From Brevundimonas sp. Root608 (GTDB lineage: Bacteria; Pseudomonadota; Alphaproteobacteria; Caulobacterales; Caulobacteraceae): DNA of 64,000 bases. The translations under genes and the position numbers were made by a program. Shown piece after piece: positions 1 through 10,441 of this stretch. The first letter of the stretch is position 1. Every line of letters starts with the position of its first letter. Below the pieces are notes generated by a model. The model saw only the letters and a list, made by a program, of their open reading frames with translations, was not told where the DNA came from and ran no database searches. Location of the stretch: the NCBI RefSeq assembly GCF_001427825.1, contig NZ_LMGT01000001.1, forward strand, positions 612,063 through 676,062, given 5' to 3'.

Positions 1-29
1 GTTTCAGGCTTGTTCCGAGGGAGTGCTCC

Positions 30-2135
30 ATGGCGATGACGCCGCGCGCCGGATTGCGGGTCGCTGACGAACTGGCCGCCTTCATCGAAGCCGAGGCGCT
101 GCCCGGGACCGGCGTCGAGCCGGAGGCTTTCTGGACCGGCGTCGCCGCCGTCTTCGCCCGGTTCGCGCCAGAGAACAGAAGGCTGCTGGCGGTTCGCGAC
201 GACCTGCAGGCGCGGATCGACGCCTGGCATGTTCAGCGCCGCGGCCAGCCCTATGACCTTCCCGCCGCGACCGCCTTCCTGCGGGAGATCGGCTATCTGG
301 CCGACGAGCCCGGCGACTTCGCCATCGGCACGCGCAACGTCGACGCAGAGGTGGCGACCTTGGCCGGGCCGCAGTTGGTCGTGCCGAGCCTGAACGCCCG
401 CTTCGTGCTCAACGCCGCCAACGCGCGATGGGGCAGTCTGTATGACGCCCTCTACGGGACGGATGCGCTGGGCGACCTGCCGCCGCCCGGGCGGTTCGAC
501 CCGGCGCGCGGGGCCAGGGTGGTGGCGCGGGCCAAGGCCTTACTCGACGAGGCTGTTCCGCTGGCCGAGGGCCGCTGGGCCGACCTGACCGATCCGCACC
601 GAGGCATCGCGATCCGCGACCCCGGTCAGTATGTGGGCCGCAGCGAACGGTCGCGGCTGTTCCGGCACAACGGACTGCATATCGAGGTCGTGTTCGATCC
701 GGACCATCCGATCGGCGCGACCGACCCGGCGGGCATCTCGGACGTCGTGCTGGAGTCGGCGTTGAGCACCATCGTCGATCTGGAGGATTCGGTTGCGGCG
801 GTGGACGCCGCCGACAAGACGGCGGCGTATCGCAACTGGCTGGGCCTGATGAAGGGCGATCTCAGAGAGACCTTCGACAAGGGCGGGCGGTCGATGACGC
901 GGGCCCTGGCGCCCGATCGGGCGTTCACCGCGCCGGACGGATCAACGGTGACCCTGCCGGGGCGGTCGCTGCTGTTCGTGCGCAACGTCGGCCATCTGAT
1001 GACCACGCCGGCGGTTCGGCTGGCCGACGGGTCGGACGCGCCCGAGGGCGTGCTGGACGCCATCGTCACCTCGTTGATCGCCATGCACGATCTGAAGGGG
1101 CAGGGGCGGTTCCGCAACAGCAGGGCCGGCTCGATCTATATCGTCAAACCCAAGATGCATGGACCCGAGGAGTGCGCCTTCACGGACGCCCTGTTCGACG
1201 CGGTCGAGGACCTGCTGGGACTGGCCCGCCATACGATCAAGGTCGGGGTGATGGACGAGGAGCGCCGCACCTCGGCCAATCTGGCGGCCTGCATCCGTGC
1301 GGTGAAGGACCGGATCGTCTTCATCAACACCGGCTTCCTCGACCGCACCGGCGACGAGATCCACACCGCCATGCAGGCCGGGCCGGTGGTGCGCAAGGGC
1401 GAGATCAAGTCGTCCGCCTGGATCGCCGCCTATGAGGCCCGCAACGTCGCCATCGGGTTGAAGTGCGGTCTGTCGGGCCGGGCCCAGATCGGCAAGGGCA
1501 TGTGGGCCGCGCCGGACCGGATGGCCGGGATGCTGGAGCAGAAGGCGGCGCACCCGAAGACCGGCGCCAACACCGCCTGGGTTCCCAGTCCGACGGCGGC
1601 GACCCTGCACGCCCTGCACTATCACCAGACCGACGTCTTCGCCCTGAGGGACGCGATCGCCGCGCGCCCGATCCCGGGTCTGGAGGACCTGCTGACCCCC
1701 TCGCTGGCCGCGGGCCGCAACTGGTCGGAGGCCGAGATCGCCGAGGAGCTGGACAACAACGCCCAGGGGCTGCTCGGCTATGTCGTGCGCTGGATCGATC
1801 AGGGCGTCGGCTGTTCCAAGGTGCCGGACATCCACGATGTCGGCTTGATGGAGGATCGGGCGACCCTGCGCATCTCGTCCCAGCACATGGCCAACTGGCT
1901 GCTGCACGGCGTCTGCACCGCCGAACAGGTCGATGCGGCGCTGCTGCGGATGGCGGCGAAGGTCGACGCCCAGAACGCGGGCGATCCGCTGTACCGCCCG
2001 ATGGCGCCGGACCCCGCGGGCAGTCTGGCCTTCCGCGCCGCGAGAGCCCTGGTGTTCGACGGCGTCGCCCAGCCGAACGGCTACACCGAGCCGCTGCTTC
2101 ATCAGTTCCGGCGGATGGCCAAGGACGCCGGCTGA
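30..2135 (+). CDS. glcB: malate synthase G
   Basis: Condenses glyoxylate with acetyl-CoA to malate, the second step of the glyoxylate bypass, in the cytosol. The 701 residues are close to the usual length of about 720 for the G isoform. The active-site stretch [10 protein letters not shown] near residue 320 and the C-terminal block [20 protein letters not shown], which holds the catalytic Asp, are both intact. The ATG at 30 is preceded by GAGGGAG at a good distance, and a second ATG lies two codons further on. No isocitrate lyase gene is visible in the window, so the partner enzyme must lie elsewhere. The following ABC genes look unrelated. Confidence 0.97.
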   Translation: MAMTPRAGLRVADELAAFIEAEALPGTGVEPEAFWTGVAAVFARFAPENRRLLAVRDDLQARIDAWHVQRRGQPYDLPAATAFLREIGYLADEPGDFAIGTRNVDAEVATLAGPQLVVPSLNARFVLNAANARWGSLYDALYGTDALGDLPPPGRFDPARGARVVARAKALLDEAVPLAEGRWADLTDPHRGIAIRDPGQYVGRSERSRLFRHNGLHIEVVFDPDHPIGATDPAGISDVVLESALSTIVDLEDSVAAVDAADKTAAYRNWLGLMKGDLRETFDKGGRSMTRALAPDRAFTAPDGSTVTLPGRSLLFVRNVGHLMTTPAVRLADGSDAPEGVLDAIVTSLIAMHDLKGQGRFRNSRAGSIYIVKPKMHGPEECAFTDALFDAVEDLLGLARHTIKVGVMDEERRTSANLAACIRAVKDRIVFINTGFLDRTGDEIHTAMQAGPVVRKGEIKSSAWIAAYEARNVAIGLKCGLSGRAQIGKGMWAAPDRMAGMLEQKAAHPKTGANTAWVPSPTAATLHALHYHQTDVFALRDAIAARPIPGLEDLLTPSLAAGRNWSEAEIAEELDNNAQGLLGYVVRWIDQGVGCSKVPDIHDVGLMEDRATLRISSQHMANWLLHGVCTAEQVDAALLRMAAKVDAQNAGDPLYRPMAPDPAGSLAFRAARALVFDGVAQPNGYTEPLLHQFRRMAKDAG

Positions 2136-2222
2136 TCGGGCCGGACGCCAACCTGACAGAACCGTAACTTGCGGGTGGCAGGCCGCGATGACAAGGTTCC
2201 TTTACTTCACGAGGGGGCTTCC

Positions 2223-3101
2223 ATGCTGACGATCGAAAACCTGACCCATGTCTATGGCAACGGCGTGCGAGCCCTGGACAACGTCAGTCTGACGATCCCG
2301 AAGGGCATGTTCGGCCTGCTGGGTCCGAACGGCGCGGGCAAGTCGACCCTGATGCGCTCGATCGCCACCCTGCAGACGCCGACCTCGGGCTCGATCCGCT
2401 TCGGCGACATCGACGTGATCAAGGACCCCGAGCAGCTGCGCCGCGTGCTGGGCTACCTGCCCCAGGACTTCGGCGTCTATCCGCGCGTCTCGGCCTACGA
2501 CATGCTGGACCACATGGCGGTGCTGAAGGGCGTCTCCAACGGCAGGGACCGCAAGCAGACGGTCGAGGCCCTGCTGAACCAGGTCAATCTGTGGCCGGTG
2601 CGCGGCAAGGCGCTGGCCGGCTTCTCGGGCGGCATGCGCCAGCGCTTCGGCATCGCCCAGGCGCTGATCGGCAACCCCGAACTGATCATCGTCGACGAGC
2701 CGACAGCGGGCCTCGATCCGGAAGAACGCAACCGCTTCCTGAACCTGCTGGCCGAGGTGGGCGAGAATGTCGTCGTCATCCTGTCGACCCATATCGTCGA
2801 GGACGTCACCGACCTGTGCCCCCGCATGGCGGTGCTGGCCGGCGGCAAGATCCAGCTGGAGGGCTCGCCTCTCGAACTGACCCATGCGCTCGAAGGCCGG
2901 GTGTGGCGCAAGACCATCGACAAGGCCGAGCTGGCCGACCACCAGACGCGCTACAATGTCATCTCGACCCGCCTGTTCGCGGGCCGGACCGTGATTCACG
3001 TCCTGTCCGACGCCAACCCCGGCGACGGGTTCGAGCGGGCGCCGGGCGGTCTGGAAGATGTCTATCTGGCGACCGTCAACGCCTCGCGCCGCGCGGCCTG
3101 A
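2223..3101 (+). CDS. ABC transporter ATP-binding protein
   Basis: Nucleotide-binding subunit of an ABC transporter. It has Walker A GPNGAGKST at residues 34-42, the signature FSGGMRQRFGIAQ, Walker B LIIVDEPTAGLD and the H-loop STHIVED. The ATG at 2223 follows the purine-rich GAGGGGGC and starts directly with the ABC core. An in-frame ATG 18 codons upstream adds only an unconserved tail. The stop lies 10 bases before the permease/peptidase gene, so the two form an operon and very probably one complex. The substrate is unknown; this subfamily is annotated as multidrug or ABC-2 type. Confidence 0.93.
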   Translation: MLTIENLTHVYGNGVRALDNVSLTIPKGMFGLLGPNGAGKSTLMRSIATLQTPTSGSIRFGDIDVIKDPEQLRRVLGYLPQDFGVYPRVSAYDMLDHMAVLKGVSNGRDRKQTVEALLNQVNLWPVRGKALAGFSGGMRQRFGIAQALIGNPELIIVDEPTAGLDPEERNRFLNLLAEVGENVVVILSTHIVEDVTDLCPRMAVLAGGKIQLEGSPLELTHALEGRVWRKTIDKAELADHQTRYNVISTRLFAGRTVIHVLSDANPGDGFERAPGGLEDVYLATVNASRRAA

Positions 3102-3111
3102 GGGACGGATC

Positions 3112-6100
3112 ATGTTCGCCAAGATCGCCAGTTTCGAATTCCGCTACCAGCTGCGCCAGCCGGCCTTCTGGGTCATCGCCATCGTCTTCGGCCTGCTGGC
3201 CTTCGGCGCCGTGGCCAGCGACAACGTCTCGCTGGGCTCGGGGGGCAACGTCCTCAAGAACGCGCCCTACGCCCTGGCCGGGGCCCACATCGTCTTCAAC
3301 GTGTTCTTCATGCTGGCCACGACCGCGATCGTCGCCAACGTCGTGGCCCGCGACACCCAGACCGGGTTCGGGCCGATGATCCTGTCGACGCGGATCACCA
3401 AGGGGGCCTACCTCTACGGCCGCTTCTTCGGCGCCTTCGCCGCGGTGGCGCTCTGCTATCTCAGCATCGCGCTGGGCACACTGATCGGCACCTTCATGCC
3501 GTGGGTCGATCCGGAGACCATCGGGCCGCTGCGCGTCGGCGACTACGCCTATGCCTATGGCGTCTTCGGCCTGACGGGTCTGTTCCTGACCTCGGCCCTG
3601 TTCTTCATGCTGGCGACCGTCACCCGGTCGATGATGGCCACCTATATCGGCGTCGTCGCCGTGCTGATCGCCTACCTGGCCTCGACCGGCGTGCTCGGCC
3701 AGCGGCCCGAGTTCGAGACCGCCATGGCCTGGGCCGAGCCCTTCGGTTCCGGCGCCTACGCCCTGGTCACCAAATACTGGACCGCAGCCGAGCGAAACAC
3801 GCTGAACGCGCCGTTGGAAGGCGTGCTGCTGTGGAACCGGGTCATCTGGACCGCCGTCGGCGCCTTGCTGCTGGCCGCGTCCTACGTGCTGTACCGGCCG
3901 TCCCCGCGCGGCGCGAAATTGAGGAAGCAGGAGCGGCTCAAGGCGCTGGTCGAGAAGGACGTCGCCGTCACGCCCGTCGGCGCCCTGCCGCGCCCGACCT
4001 ATGGTCTGTCGAGCGCCCTCACCCAGCTGTGGTCGCGCACCGTCTTCGAGACGGTCCTGATCTTCAAGAGCCCGGCCTATGTCGTGCTGATCCTGCTGGG
4101 CTTCGCCTTCGCCATGGCGACGCTGTTCTTCACCGGGGAAATCTATGGAGCCCCGATCCTGCTGGTGACCCGGGTGGTGATCACGGGCCTGACCGGCGCC
4201 TTCGGCCTGATCTCCATCGTCATCGCCATCTACTACGCCGGCGAACTGGTCTGGCGCGACCGCGACCGCAAGGTGCACGAGATCGTCGACGCCTCGGCGA
4301 CGCCGGACTGGACCTTCCTCGTGCCCAAGACCCTGGCCCTGGCCCTTGTGCTGGTCTCGACCGCCCTCGCCGGGGTGCTGGCCGGCGTCGTGACCCAGAC
4401 GATCAAGGGCTACACCGACTATGAGCTGGAGAAATACCTGCTCTGGTACGTCTTCCCGCAGGCCGTCAGCTTCGGGCTTCTGGCCGTGCTGGCCATTTTC
4501 ATCCAAGCCCTGTCGCCCAACAAATTCATCGGCTGGGCCATCATGGTGGTCTATCTGATCTCGACCATCGTGCTGTCGAACCTGGGCTTTGACCACGTCC
4601 TGTACCGCTATGGCGCGGGCATCGGCGTGCCGTTGTCCGACATGAACGGCCAGGGCGATTTTGTCGTCTTCTCGGGCTGGCTCGACGCCTACTGGACCGC
4701 CTTCGCCATCATCCTGCTGGTCCTTGCCTACGGCCTGTGGCGTCGGGGAACCGAGCAGCGGCTATGGCCCCGCCTGAAGCGGCTGCCGCATCGACTGATG
4801 GGGCCCGCGGGCGTCATCGGCGGCGCGGCCCTGGCGGTCTTCATCGGCCTGGGGGTCTTCATCTACACCAACACCAACGTCTGGAACGAGTATCGCACGC
4901 AGAGCGCGCAGGAGAAGGAACAGGCGGCCTATGAGAAGGCGCTGCTGCGCTATGAGGCCACGCCCCAGCCTTCGGTCGCCGACGTGCGGCTGGTCATGGA
5001 CCTGCGGCCGCATCAGCCGAAGCTGACGACGCGCGGCGCCTATGTGCTGGTGAACAACACCGATGCGCCGCTGACCGAGGTTCACCTGCGCTGGCAGGAC
5101 GATCTGGACATGGTCGGTCTGACCGTCGAGGGCGCCTCGGTGGCCCGCGAGTGGGAGGATTTCGAGTACCGCATCTACCGCTTCGCCACGCCGATGCAGC
5201 CGGGCGAGCGGCGCAACGTAACCTTCGAGACGGTGCTGGAACAGCGGGGCTTCAAGGCCCGTGGCAACACCACCCGGCTGGTCGACAACGGAAGCTTCGT
5301 GAACAACATGGAGTTCGCACCGATGATCGGCATGGACCGCCAGGGCCTGCTGACCGACCGCACCAAACGCCGCAAGGCGGGACTGCCGGCTGAACTGCGT
5401 CCGGCGAAGCTGGAAGACACCGCGGCCCAGGCGCGCAACTACATCGGCGCCGACTGGGTCACCGCCGACATCACCGTCTCGACCGACGCCGACCAGACCC
5501 TGGTCGCGCCCGGCCGGATGGTGTCGGACGTGGTGCGCGACGGCCGCCGCACCAGCCGGTTCGTCACCGAGTCCCCGGTGCTGAACTTCTTCTCGATCCA
5601 GTCCGCTCGTTACGAGCAGACCCGGCGCATGCACAATGGCGTCGAGCTGGTGGTCTTCCACGACCCCGGCCACGATCGCAACGTGCCGCGGATGCTGGAC
5701 GCCCTGTCGGCCTCGCTGGACTATTTCCAGGCCAACTTCAGCCCGTACCAGTTCACCCAGGCGCGGATCGTCGAATTCCCGGACTACGCCAGTTTCGCCC
5801 AGTCCTATCCCAACACCTTCGCCTGGTCGGAAGGGCTCGGCTTCATCGCCGACCTGCGCGATCCGGAGAAGATCGACTACGTCACCTATGTCGCCGCGCA
5901 CGAATTCGCTCACCAATGGTGGGCGCACCAGATCGTCGGCTCGAACCAGCAGGGCGCCACGTCCCTGTCCGAGACGCTGGCCCAGTACTCGGCCCTGATG
6001 GTCATGGAGAAGACGTACGGCAAGGACCAGATCCGTCGCTTCCTGAAACAGGAGCTGGACCGCTATCTCCGATCGCGCGGGACCGAACGGCTGGAGGAAC

Positions 6101-6693
6101 TGCCCCTGATGCGGGTCGAGAACCAGCAGTATATCCACTACCAGAAGGGCGGGCTGGTCATGTATCTGCTGCGCGACCAGATCGGCGAGGACGCCGTCAA
6201 CCGCGCCCTGCGCCGGGTGCTGGCGCAGTACGCCTTCAAGGGCGCGCCCTATCCGCGGTCGCTGGATCTGGTGGCGGCCATCCGCGCCGAGGCGCCGGCG
6301 GACAAGCAGGCCCTGATCACCGATCTGTTCGAGAAGATCACCGTGTATGACGTCAAGACGACGGGGATGACCTCGACGAAAAGGGCCGACGGCCGGTGGG
6401 ACGTCACGGTCACCGTCGATGCGCGCAAGCTCTATGTCGACGGCAAGGGGGTCGAGACCGAAGCTCCGCTGAACGAGACCTTCGACATCGGCCTGTTCAC
6501 CGCAGAGCCCGGCAAGGGCGCGTTCAACGCGCGCAACGTCGTGCTCCTGGAGCGGCGGCCGATCCGGTCGGGCGTTCAGACGCTGAGGTTCGTGACGACG
6601 CGGGCGCCCAGCTTCGGCGGCGTCGATCCCTACAACAAGTGGATCGACCGCAACTCGGACGACAATCTGCGGGCAGTGGAACAGGCGGGTTGA
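3112..6693 (+). CDS. ABC-2 type permease fused to M1-family aminopeptidase
   Basis: A 1193-residue membrane protein. The first half, to about residue 590, has many hydrophobic segments in two ABC-2 permease-like blocks. The second half is an M1 metallopeptidase-like domain with HEFAH at residues 930-934, a zinc-ligand Glu in SETLAQYSAL at 954, and an upstream M1-like beta-rich region. Because the peptidase follows the last membrane segment (near residue 570-590), it probably faces the periplasm. The ATG at 3112 starts at the first amphipathic segment, 10 bases after the ATPase gene. This fused architecture recurs in bacterial genomes with no settled substrate, so peptide export or processing is inference. 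Confidence 0.9.
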   Translation: MFAKIASFEFRYQLRQPAFWVIAIVFGLLAFGAVASDNVSLGSGGNVLKNAPYALAGAHIVFNVFFMLATTAIVANVVARDTQTGFGPMILSTRITKGAYLYGRFFGAFAAVALCYLSIALGTLIGTFMPWVDPETIGPLRVGDYAYAYGVFGLTGLFLTSALFFMLATVTRSMMATYIGVVAVLIAYLASTGVLGQRPEFETAMAWAEPFGSGAYALVTKYWTAAERNTLNAPLEGVLLWNRVIWTAVGALLLAASYVLYRPSPRGAKLRKQERLKALVEKDVAVTPVGALPRPTYGLSSALTQLWSRTVFETVLIFKSPAYVVLILLGFAFAMATLFFTGEIYGAPILLVTRVVITGLTGAFGLISIVIAIYYAGELVWRDRDRKVHEIVDASATPDWTFLVPKTLALALVLVSTALAGVLAGVVTQTIKGYTDYELEKYLLWYVFPQAVSFGLLAVLAIFIQALSPNKFIGWAIMVVYLISTIVLSNLGFDHVLYRYGAGIGVPLSDMNGQGDFVVFSGWLDAYWTAFAIILLVLAYGLWRRGTEQRLWPRLKRLPHRLMGPAGVIGGAALAVFIGLGVFIYTNTNVWNEYRTQSAQEKEQAAYEKALLRYEATPQPSVADVRLVMDLRPHQPKLTTRGAYVLVNNTDAPLTEVHLRWQDDLDMVGLTVEGASVAREWEDFEYRIYRFATPMQPGERRNVTFETVLEQRGFKARGNTTRLVDNGSFVNNMEFAPMIGMDRQGLLTDRTKRRKAGLPAELRPAKLEDTAAQARNYIGADWVTADITVSTDADQTLVAPGRMVSDVVRDGRRTSRFVTESPVLNFFSIQSARYEQTRRMHNGVELVVFHDPGHDRNVPRMLDALSASLDYFQANFSPYQFTQARIVEFPDYASFAQSYPNTFAWSEGLGFIADLRDPEKIDYVTYVAAHEFAHQWWAHQIVGSNQQGATSLSETLAQYSALMVMEKTYGKDQIRRFLKQELDRYLRSRGTERLEELPLMRVENQQYIHYQKGGLVMYLLRDQIGEDAVNRALRRVLAQYAFKGAPYPRSLDLVAAIRAEAPADKQALITDLFEKITVYDVKTTGMTSTKRADGRWDVTVTVDARKLYVDGKGVETEAPLNETFDIGLFTAEPGKGAFNARNVVLLERRPIRSGVQTLRFVTTRAPSFGGVDPYNKWIDRNSDDNLRAVEQAG

Positions 6694-6778
6694 CGCCCCG
6701 CTTGTCTGGCCCGGGATCCGCAGCTTAACGTTGACTTCATGGCTTGTGGCGTTTGCTGCGCCTGAGGGGGCGTAGGCC

Positions 6779-8548
6779 ATGCGTCAGGATTTGCTGGGCT
6801 TTGACGAAGCGTTCGACCGCACGGCGGTCGAGACGCGGAGTCAGGCTGGCGCCCGCGCCGCCATCGGGGTGGCTGTGTTCCTGTCGGGGCTGACGGCCAT
6901 TCCCCTGTCCGCCCTGCTGATCTGGGCGGCCATGTATGTCACCGGCGATCTGACCCTGTGGATCGCGACGAATCCGGCGAACCAGTTGCGGCGGCCGCTG
7001 CTTTTCCGGACGCTGAGACTGGCCGCGACCCTGCTCTCGACGTGCGCGTGGGTCACCATCGGCGCGCTGTGGTGGATGTCGCCCGGGGACTACGCCAAGG
7101 CGGCCGGGGTCGGGCTGATCGCGGGCGTGCTGTTGTACGTCGTGAGAGGGTGCCACCGGTCGTTGGCCCAGATGCTGGTCTCGGGCCTGCCTCCGGTCAT
7201 CGCCCTTGTCACCCTTCCGTTCGTCGGCGGCGTGACCACGGCCAAGATCGGTCTTTTCACCGCGCTTGCGCTGCTGGTGACCTACGCCGTCAGTTCCGGC
7301 GTCAACGCCTGGCGCGGCTACCGCCGGCTGCAGCTGACGACCCTGGCCCTGGTCCAGAAGCAGCAGGAGGCCGAAGCGGCCAGCGTCGCCAAGAGCGAGT
7401 TCCTGGCCAATATGAGCCACGAGATCCGCACCCCGCTGAACGGGGTCCTCGCCATGGCCCATGTGCTGTACCGCGCCGACCTGCCGCCCAGGGAAAAGGA
7501 GGCCGCCGGCGTCATCTGCGCATCGGGGGAGATGCTGGAGCGGCTGTTGTCCGACGTGCTCGACCTCGCCAAGGTCGAAGCGGGCCAGATGGCCATCGAG
7601 GCCGCGCCCTTCGACGCGGCCGATCTGACCCGCAGCGTCGTGGCCTTGTGCCGGACGCGGGCCGAAGAAAATCAGGTCGACATGAATGTCGAAATCGACC
7701 CCGCCGCCGAGGGTCACTATCTGGGCGACACCGTGCGAGTCCGGCAGGTGCTGAGCAACCTGCTGGCCAATGCGGTGAAATTCACCAGCCGGGGCGAGGT
7801 TCGCGTCCGGCTGGGGGTCAATCCGGGCGGGACCCTGCGTTTCACCGTTTCGGACACCGGGGTCGGGTTTGATCCGGTGATGAAGGCGCGCCTGTTCGAA
7901 CGTTTCGAACAGGCGGACGGATCGATCACGCGCCGGTTCGGCGGCAGCGGTCTGGGTCTCGCGATTTCGCGCAGTCTGGTGGAGATGATGGGCGGATCGC
8001 TGGATTGTGACAGCACGCCCGGCCTCGGATCCCGATTCTGGTTCGATCTGCCACTGCCCCGGAGCGGCGCGGCCGAGCCGGCCGCGGCGGCCCCTGCCGA
8101 GGTGGTCCCGGAACCGGCGCAAACGGATCAGCTCAACCTGCTGGTCGCCGACGATCACCCGACCAATCTGAAGGTCGTGGAGATCATCCTGGCCCAGAGC
8201 GGGGTGGCGGTGACCGCCGTGACGGATGGCCTCCAGGCGGTGGAGGCCCATGCCCTGCATACCTTTGACCTGATCCTGATGGACATGCAGATGCCCGTGA
8301 TGGACGGCTTGACGGCCGTGGCGACGATCCGCGCCGCCGAAGCCGCCGCGGGCGGGCGCCGGACGCCGATCATCATGCTGACCGCCAACGCCGGGCCCGA
8401 GCATGTGGCGGCGGGGCGGGCGGCCGGCGCGGACCGGCACCTGACCAAGCCGATATCGCCGGCGGTCCTGCTGACCGTCATCGCCGAAGCGACCGCATGT
8501 GCGACGGAGACCGCGGAGGCCGCGCCGCGCGAACGGCTGGCCGGCTGA
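6779..8548 (+). CDS. hybrid sensor histidine kinase with C-terminal receiver
   Basis: Membrane-bound hybrid kinase of 589 residues. About five hydrophobic helices fill residues 25-180. A HisKA domain follows with the phospho-acceptor His at 214 in MSHEIRTPLNG, then HATPase_c with N box LLANAVKFTSRG and G boxes DTGVGF and GGSGLGLAIS. The C-terminal receiver has its phospho-acceptor Asp at 502 in LMDMQMPVMDG. No periplasmic sensor domain is evident, so the membrane block may be the sensor. It ends one base before the convergent upp gene. The cognate phosphotransfer partner is not visible here. Confidence 0.9.
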   Translation: MRQDLLGFDEAFDRTAVETRSQAGARAAIGVAVFLSGLTAIPLSALLIWAAMYVTGDLTLWIATNPANQLRRPLLFRTLRLAATLLSTCAWVTIGALWWMSPGDYAKAAGVGLIAGVLLYVVRGCHRSLAQMLVSGLPPVIALVTLPFVGGVTTAKIGLFTALALLVTYAVSSGVNAWRGYRRLQLTTLALVQKQQEAEAASVAKSEFLANMSHEIRTPLNGVLAMAHVLYRADLPPREKEAAGVICASGEMLERLLSDVLDLAKVEAGQMAIEAAPFDAADLTRSVVALCRTRAEENQVDMNVEIDPAAEGHYLGDTVRVRQVLSNLLANAVKFTSRGEVRVRLGVNPGGTLRFTVSDTGVGFDPVMKARLFERFEQADGSITRRFGGSGLGLAISRSLVEMMGGSLDCDSTPGLGSRFWFDLPLPRSGAAEPAAAAPAEVVPEPAQTDQLNLLVADDHPTNLKVVEIILAQSGVAVTAVTDGLQAVEAHALHTFDLILMDMQMPVMDGLTAVATIRAAEAAAGGRRTPIIMLTANAGPEHVAAGRAAGADRHLTKPISPAVLLTVIAEATACATETAEAAPRERLAG

Positions 8549-8549
8549 T

Positions 8550-9200
8550 CTAGCGGGTCCCGAACAGCCGGTCGCCGGCGTCGCCGAGGCCGGGCACGAT
8601 GTAGCCGTGCTCGTTCAGGCGTTCATCGACCGCGGCGGTCCAGATCGGCACGTCCGGGTGCCAGCCGCGCAGCCGTTCCAGGCCTTCGGGAGAGGCGACC
8701 AGGCAGACGAAGCGCAGGTTGGTGACGCCGCGCTCCTTGAGCCGTTCAAGGGCGGCGACGGCGGTGTTGCCGGTGGCCAGCATCGGGTCGATGACCACGC
8801 ACAGGCGCTCGGCCACGTCGTCGGGCGCGCGGAAATAGTATTCGACGGCGTCGAGCGTCACCGGCTCGCGGTACAGGCCGATGTGACCGACCCGGGCCGA
8901 GGGGACCAGCTCCAGCATGCCGTCGACCAGGCCGAGGCCGGCGCGCAGGATGGGGACGAAGACCATCTTCTTGCCGGCGATGCGCTGGCCGGTGGTCGGG
9001 CCGACCGGGGTCTCGACGGGGTAATCTTCCAGCGGCAGATCGCGGGTGACCTCGTAGCAGAGCAGGGTCGAGATCTCGCGCAGCAGCTGGCGGAAACGGG
9101 CGGTGGAGGTGTCCTTCGAACGCATGATGCTGAGCTTGTGGGCCACCAGCGGGTGGGCGACGACGGTGACGCCGTCCATCTTGAAGGTCTTGCCCGGCAT
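8550..9200 (-). CDS. upp: uracil phosphoribosyltransferase (URC pathway unit)
   Basis: Converts uracil and PRPP to UMP. The 216 residues match the family length, and the PRPP-binding motif [12 protein letters not shown] and the uracil-binding tail ([12 protein letters not shown]) are intact. The ATG at 9200 shares its A with the stop of the upstream DUF1688 gene (TGATG), so translation is probably coupled. The reading frame stays open upstream, but that part overlaps the DUF1688 gene and is not conserved. The yeast URC pathway needs a uracil phosphoribosyltransferase (URC6), so here it is probably catabolic as well as, or instead of, salvage. Confidence 0.95.
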   Translation of the reverse strand: MPGKTFKMDGVTVVAHPLVAHKLSIMRSKDTSTARFRQLLREISTLLCYEVTRDLPLEDYPVETPVGPTTGQRIAGKKMVFVPILRAGLGLVDGMLELVPSARVGHIGLYREPVTLDAVEYYFRAPDDVAERLCVVIDPMLATGNTAVAALERLKERGVTNLRFVCLVASPEGLERLRGWHPDVPIWTAAVDERLNEHGYIVPGLGDAGDRLFGTR

Positions 9201-10441
9201 CAGAATACGGTCCCGTCGGAGAGGATGATCAGGGGCGGTCCGCCGCCCGGTCTGCGTTCGGCGGCGGCGCGGCGGCCGGCGGCCCAGGTGCCGCCCTCCA
9301 GCACGCTGGCCAGCGGCATGGCCGGGACGCCGACGCCGAGCTCGGCGCGAACCAGAGGCGCGAGCTTGTCCAGCAAGGCCACGGTCATGGCGCGCCAGCC
9401 GACCACCAGCGGATCGGACACGGGCCACGGTTTCGCGGCGTCGGCGGGGTCCTTCAACGTCAGCACGCCGAGGTCCATGAACAGGCCGCCGTTGCGGTAT
9501 TCGGCCAGTCCGGTCAGGCCGTTGAGGTCGGTGACCTGGACGCCCGCCGTCTGCAGCGGCTCGACCAGCGAATAGCTGAGCCACTGCGACAGTTTGTGGA
9601 TCGGCACGAGGGCGTCGGTGGCGTCGCCGCGCTTCAGGGCCGGATGCGCCCAGCAGTCGCCGAGGTCGACGCCGCCGAGCGTCAGGCGGTCGCGCCAGAC
9701 GGGGCCGAGGGCTTCCAGCAGGACCTCGAGAATGACGGGGGCGGGCAGGCGGTCCTGATCGTCGGCCCGGTCGACCATGGCGTCGAACAGGCCGCCGGGA
9801 CGGGGCTCGTCCTCGAGCGCGAACAGGTCGGGCTCGGCGAGGCAGGCCTGACCGAGGCGGCGCAGCAGCGCGGCGCGGCCCTCGAGGCCGACCAGCGGAT
9901 TGTCGGCCGTGACCTGAAAACCCTTCGCCAGATCGGCGGCGGTGAGGAAGGTCAGGGCCACGGCGTCGACGCGCCAGGGATCGCCCTCGGTGATGGAGAA
10001 GGCGCCGGCCTCGAACATGCGCAGGGAGGCGATGGCCAGACCCTCTGACCGGGTCAGGACGCGGCCGGTCTGCTTGTCCTTGTACGACCAGTCCGGGCCG
10101 GAGCCCGCGTCGAGCAGGACCGAGACAATGGCCAGGTCGAACTCGGCCCGGGCGCGCGAGGCCGGGTCGAGCCAGTCGCGGGCCTCGGCCGCCGGCCCCC
10201 AGAGATCGACGCCGTCCACGGCGAAATGCCGCCAGCGGGCGTGGAAGGGGACGGCCAGGGTCGGATACTGGTCGCGGATCACGGCGGCGACGTAGCGGGC
10301 GACCTCGGGCAGGCGGTCGAGGTCGACGGTCCAGTGATCGAGGCCGCCGGCGACCCCGATCTCCAGCATCTCGTGCGCCCGTTCGCGGACGGCGGCGGCG
10401 CTGAGCAGGCTGTGCGCCTGCGCGGTTTCAGAACTGCTCAA
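9200..10441 (-). CDS. URC4/urg3 family protein (DUF1688), uracil catabolism
   Basis: A 413-residue protein of the DUF1688 family, recognised from its N-terminus (a [18 protein letters not shown] start and [13 protein letters not shown]) and from its position between a GTP cyclohydrolase II-like gene and upp. Family members URC4 (Lachancea kluyveri) and urg3 (fission yeast) are genetically required for uracil breakdown, but their chemical step is not settled. No signal peptide or membrane segment is seen, so it is cytosolic. The start overlaps the upstream gene by 14 bases and the stop overlaps upp by one, giving a tightly coupled unit. Confidence 0.9.
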   Translation of the reverse strand: MSSSETAQAHSLLSAAAVRERAHEMLEIGVAGGLDHWTVDLDRLPEVARYVAAVIRDQYPTLAVPFHARWRHFAVDGVDLWGPAAEARDWLDPASRARAEFDLAIVSVLLDAGSGPDWSYKDKQTGRVLTRSEGLAIASLRMFEAGAFSITEGDPWRVDAVALTFLTAADLAKGFQVTADNPLVGLEGRAALLRRLGQACLAEPDLFALEDEPRPGGLFDAMVDRADDQDRLPAPVILEVLLEALGPVWRDRLTLGGVDLGDCWAHPALKRGDATDALVPIHKLSQWLSYSLVEPLQTAGVQVTDLNGLTGLAEYRNGGLFMDLGVLTLKDPADAAKPWPVSDPLVVGWRAMTVALLDKLAPLVRAELGVGVPAMPLASVLEGGTWAAGRRAAAERRPGGGPPLIILSDGTVF

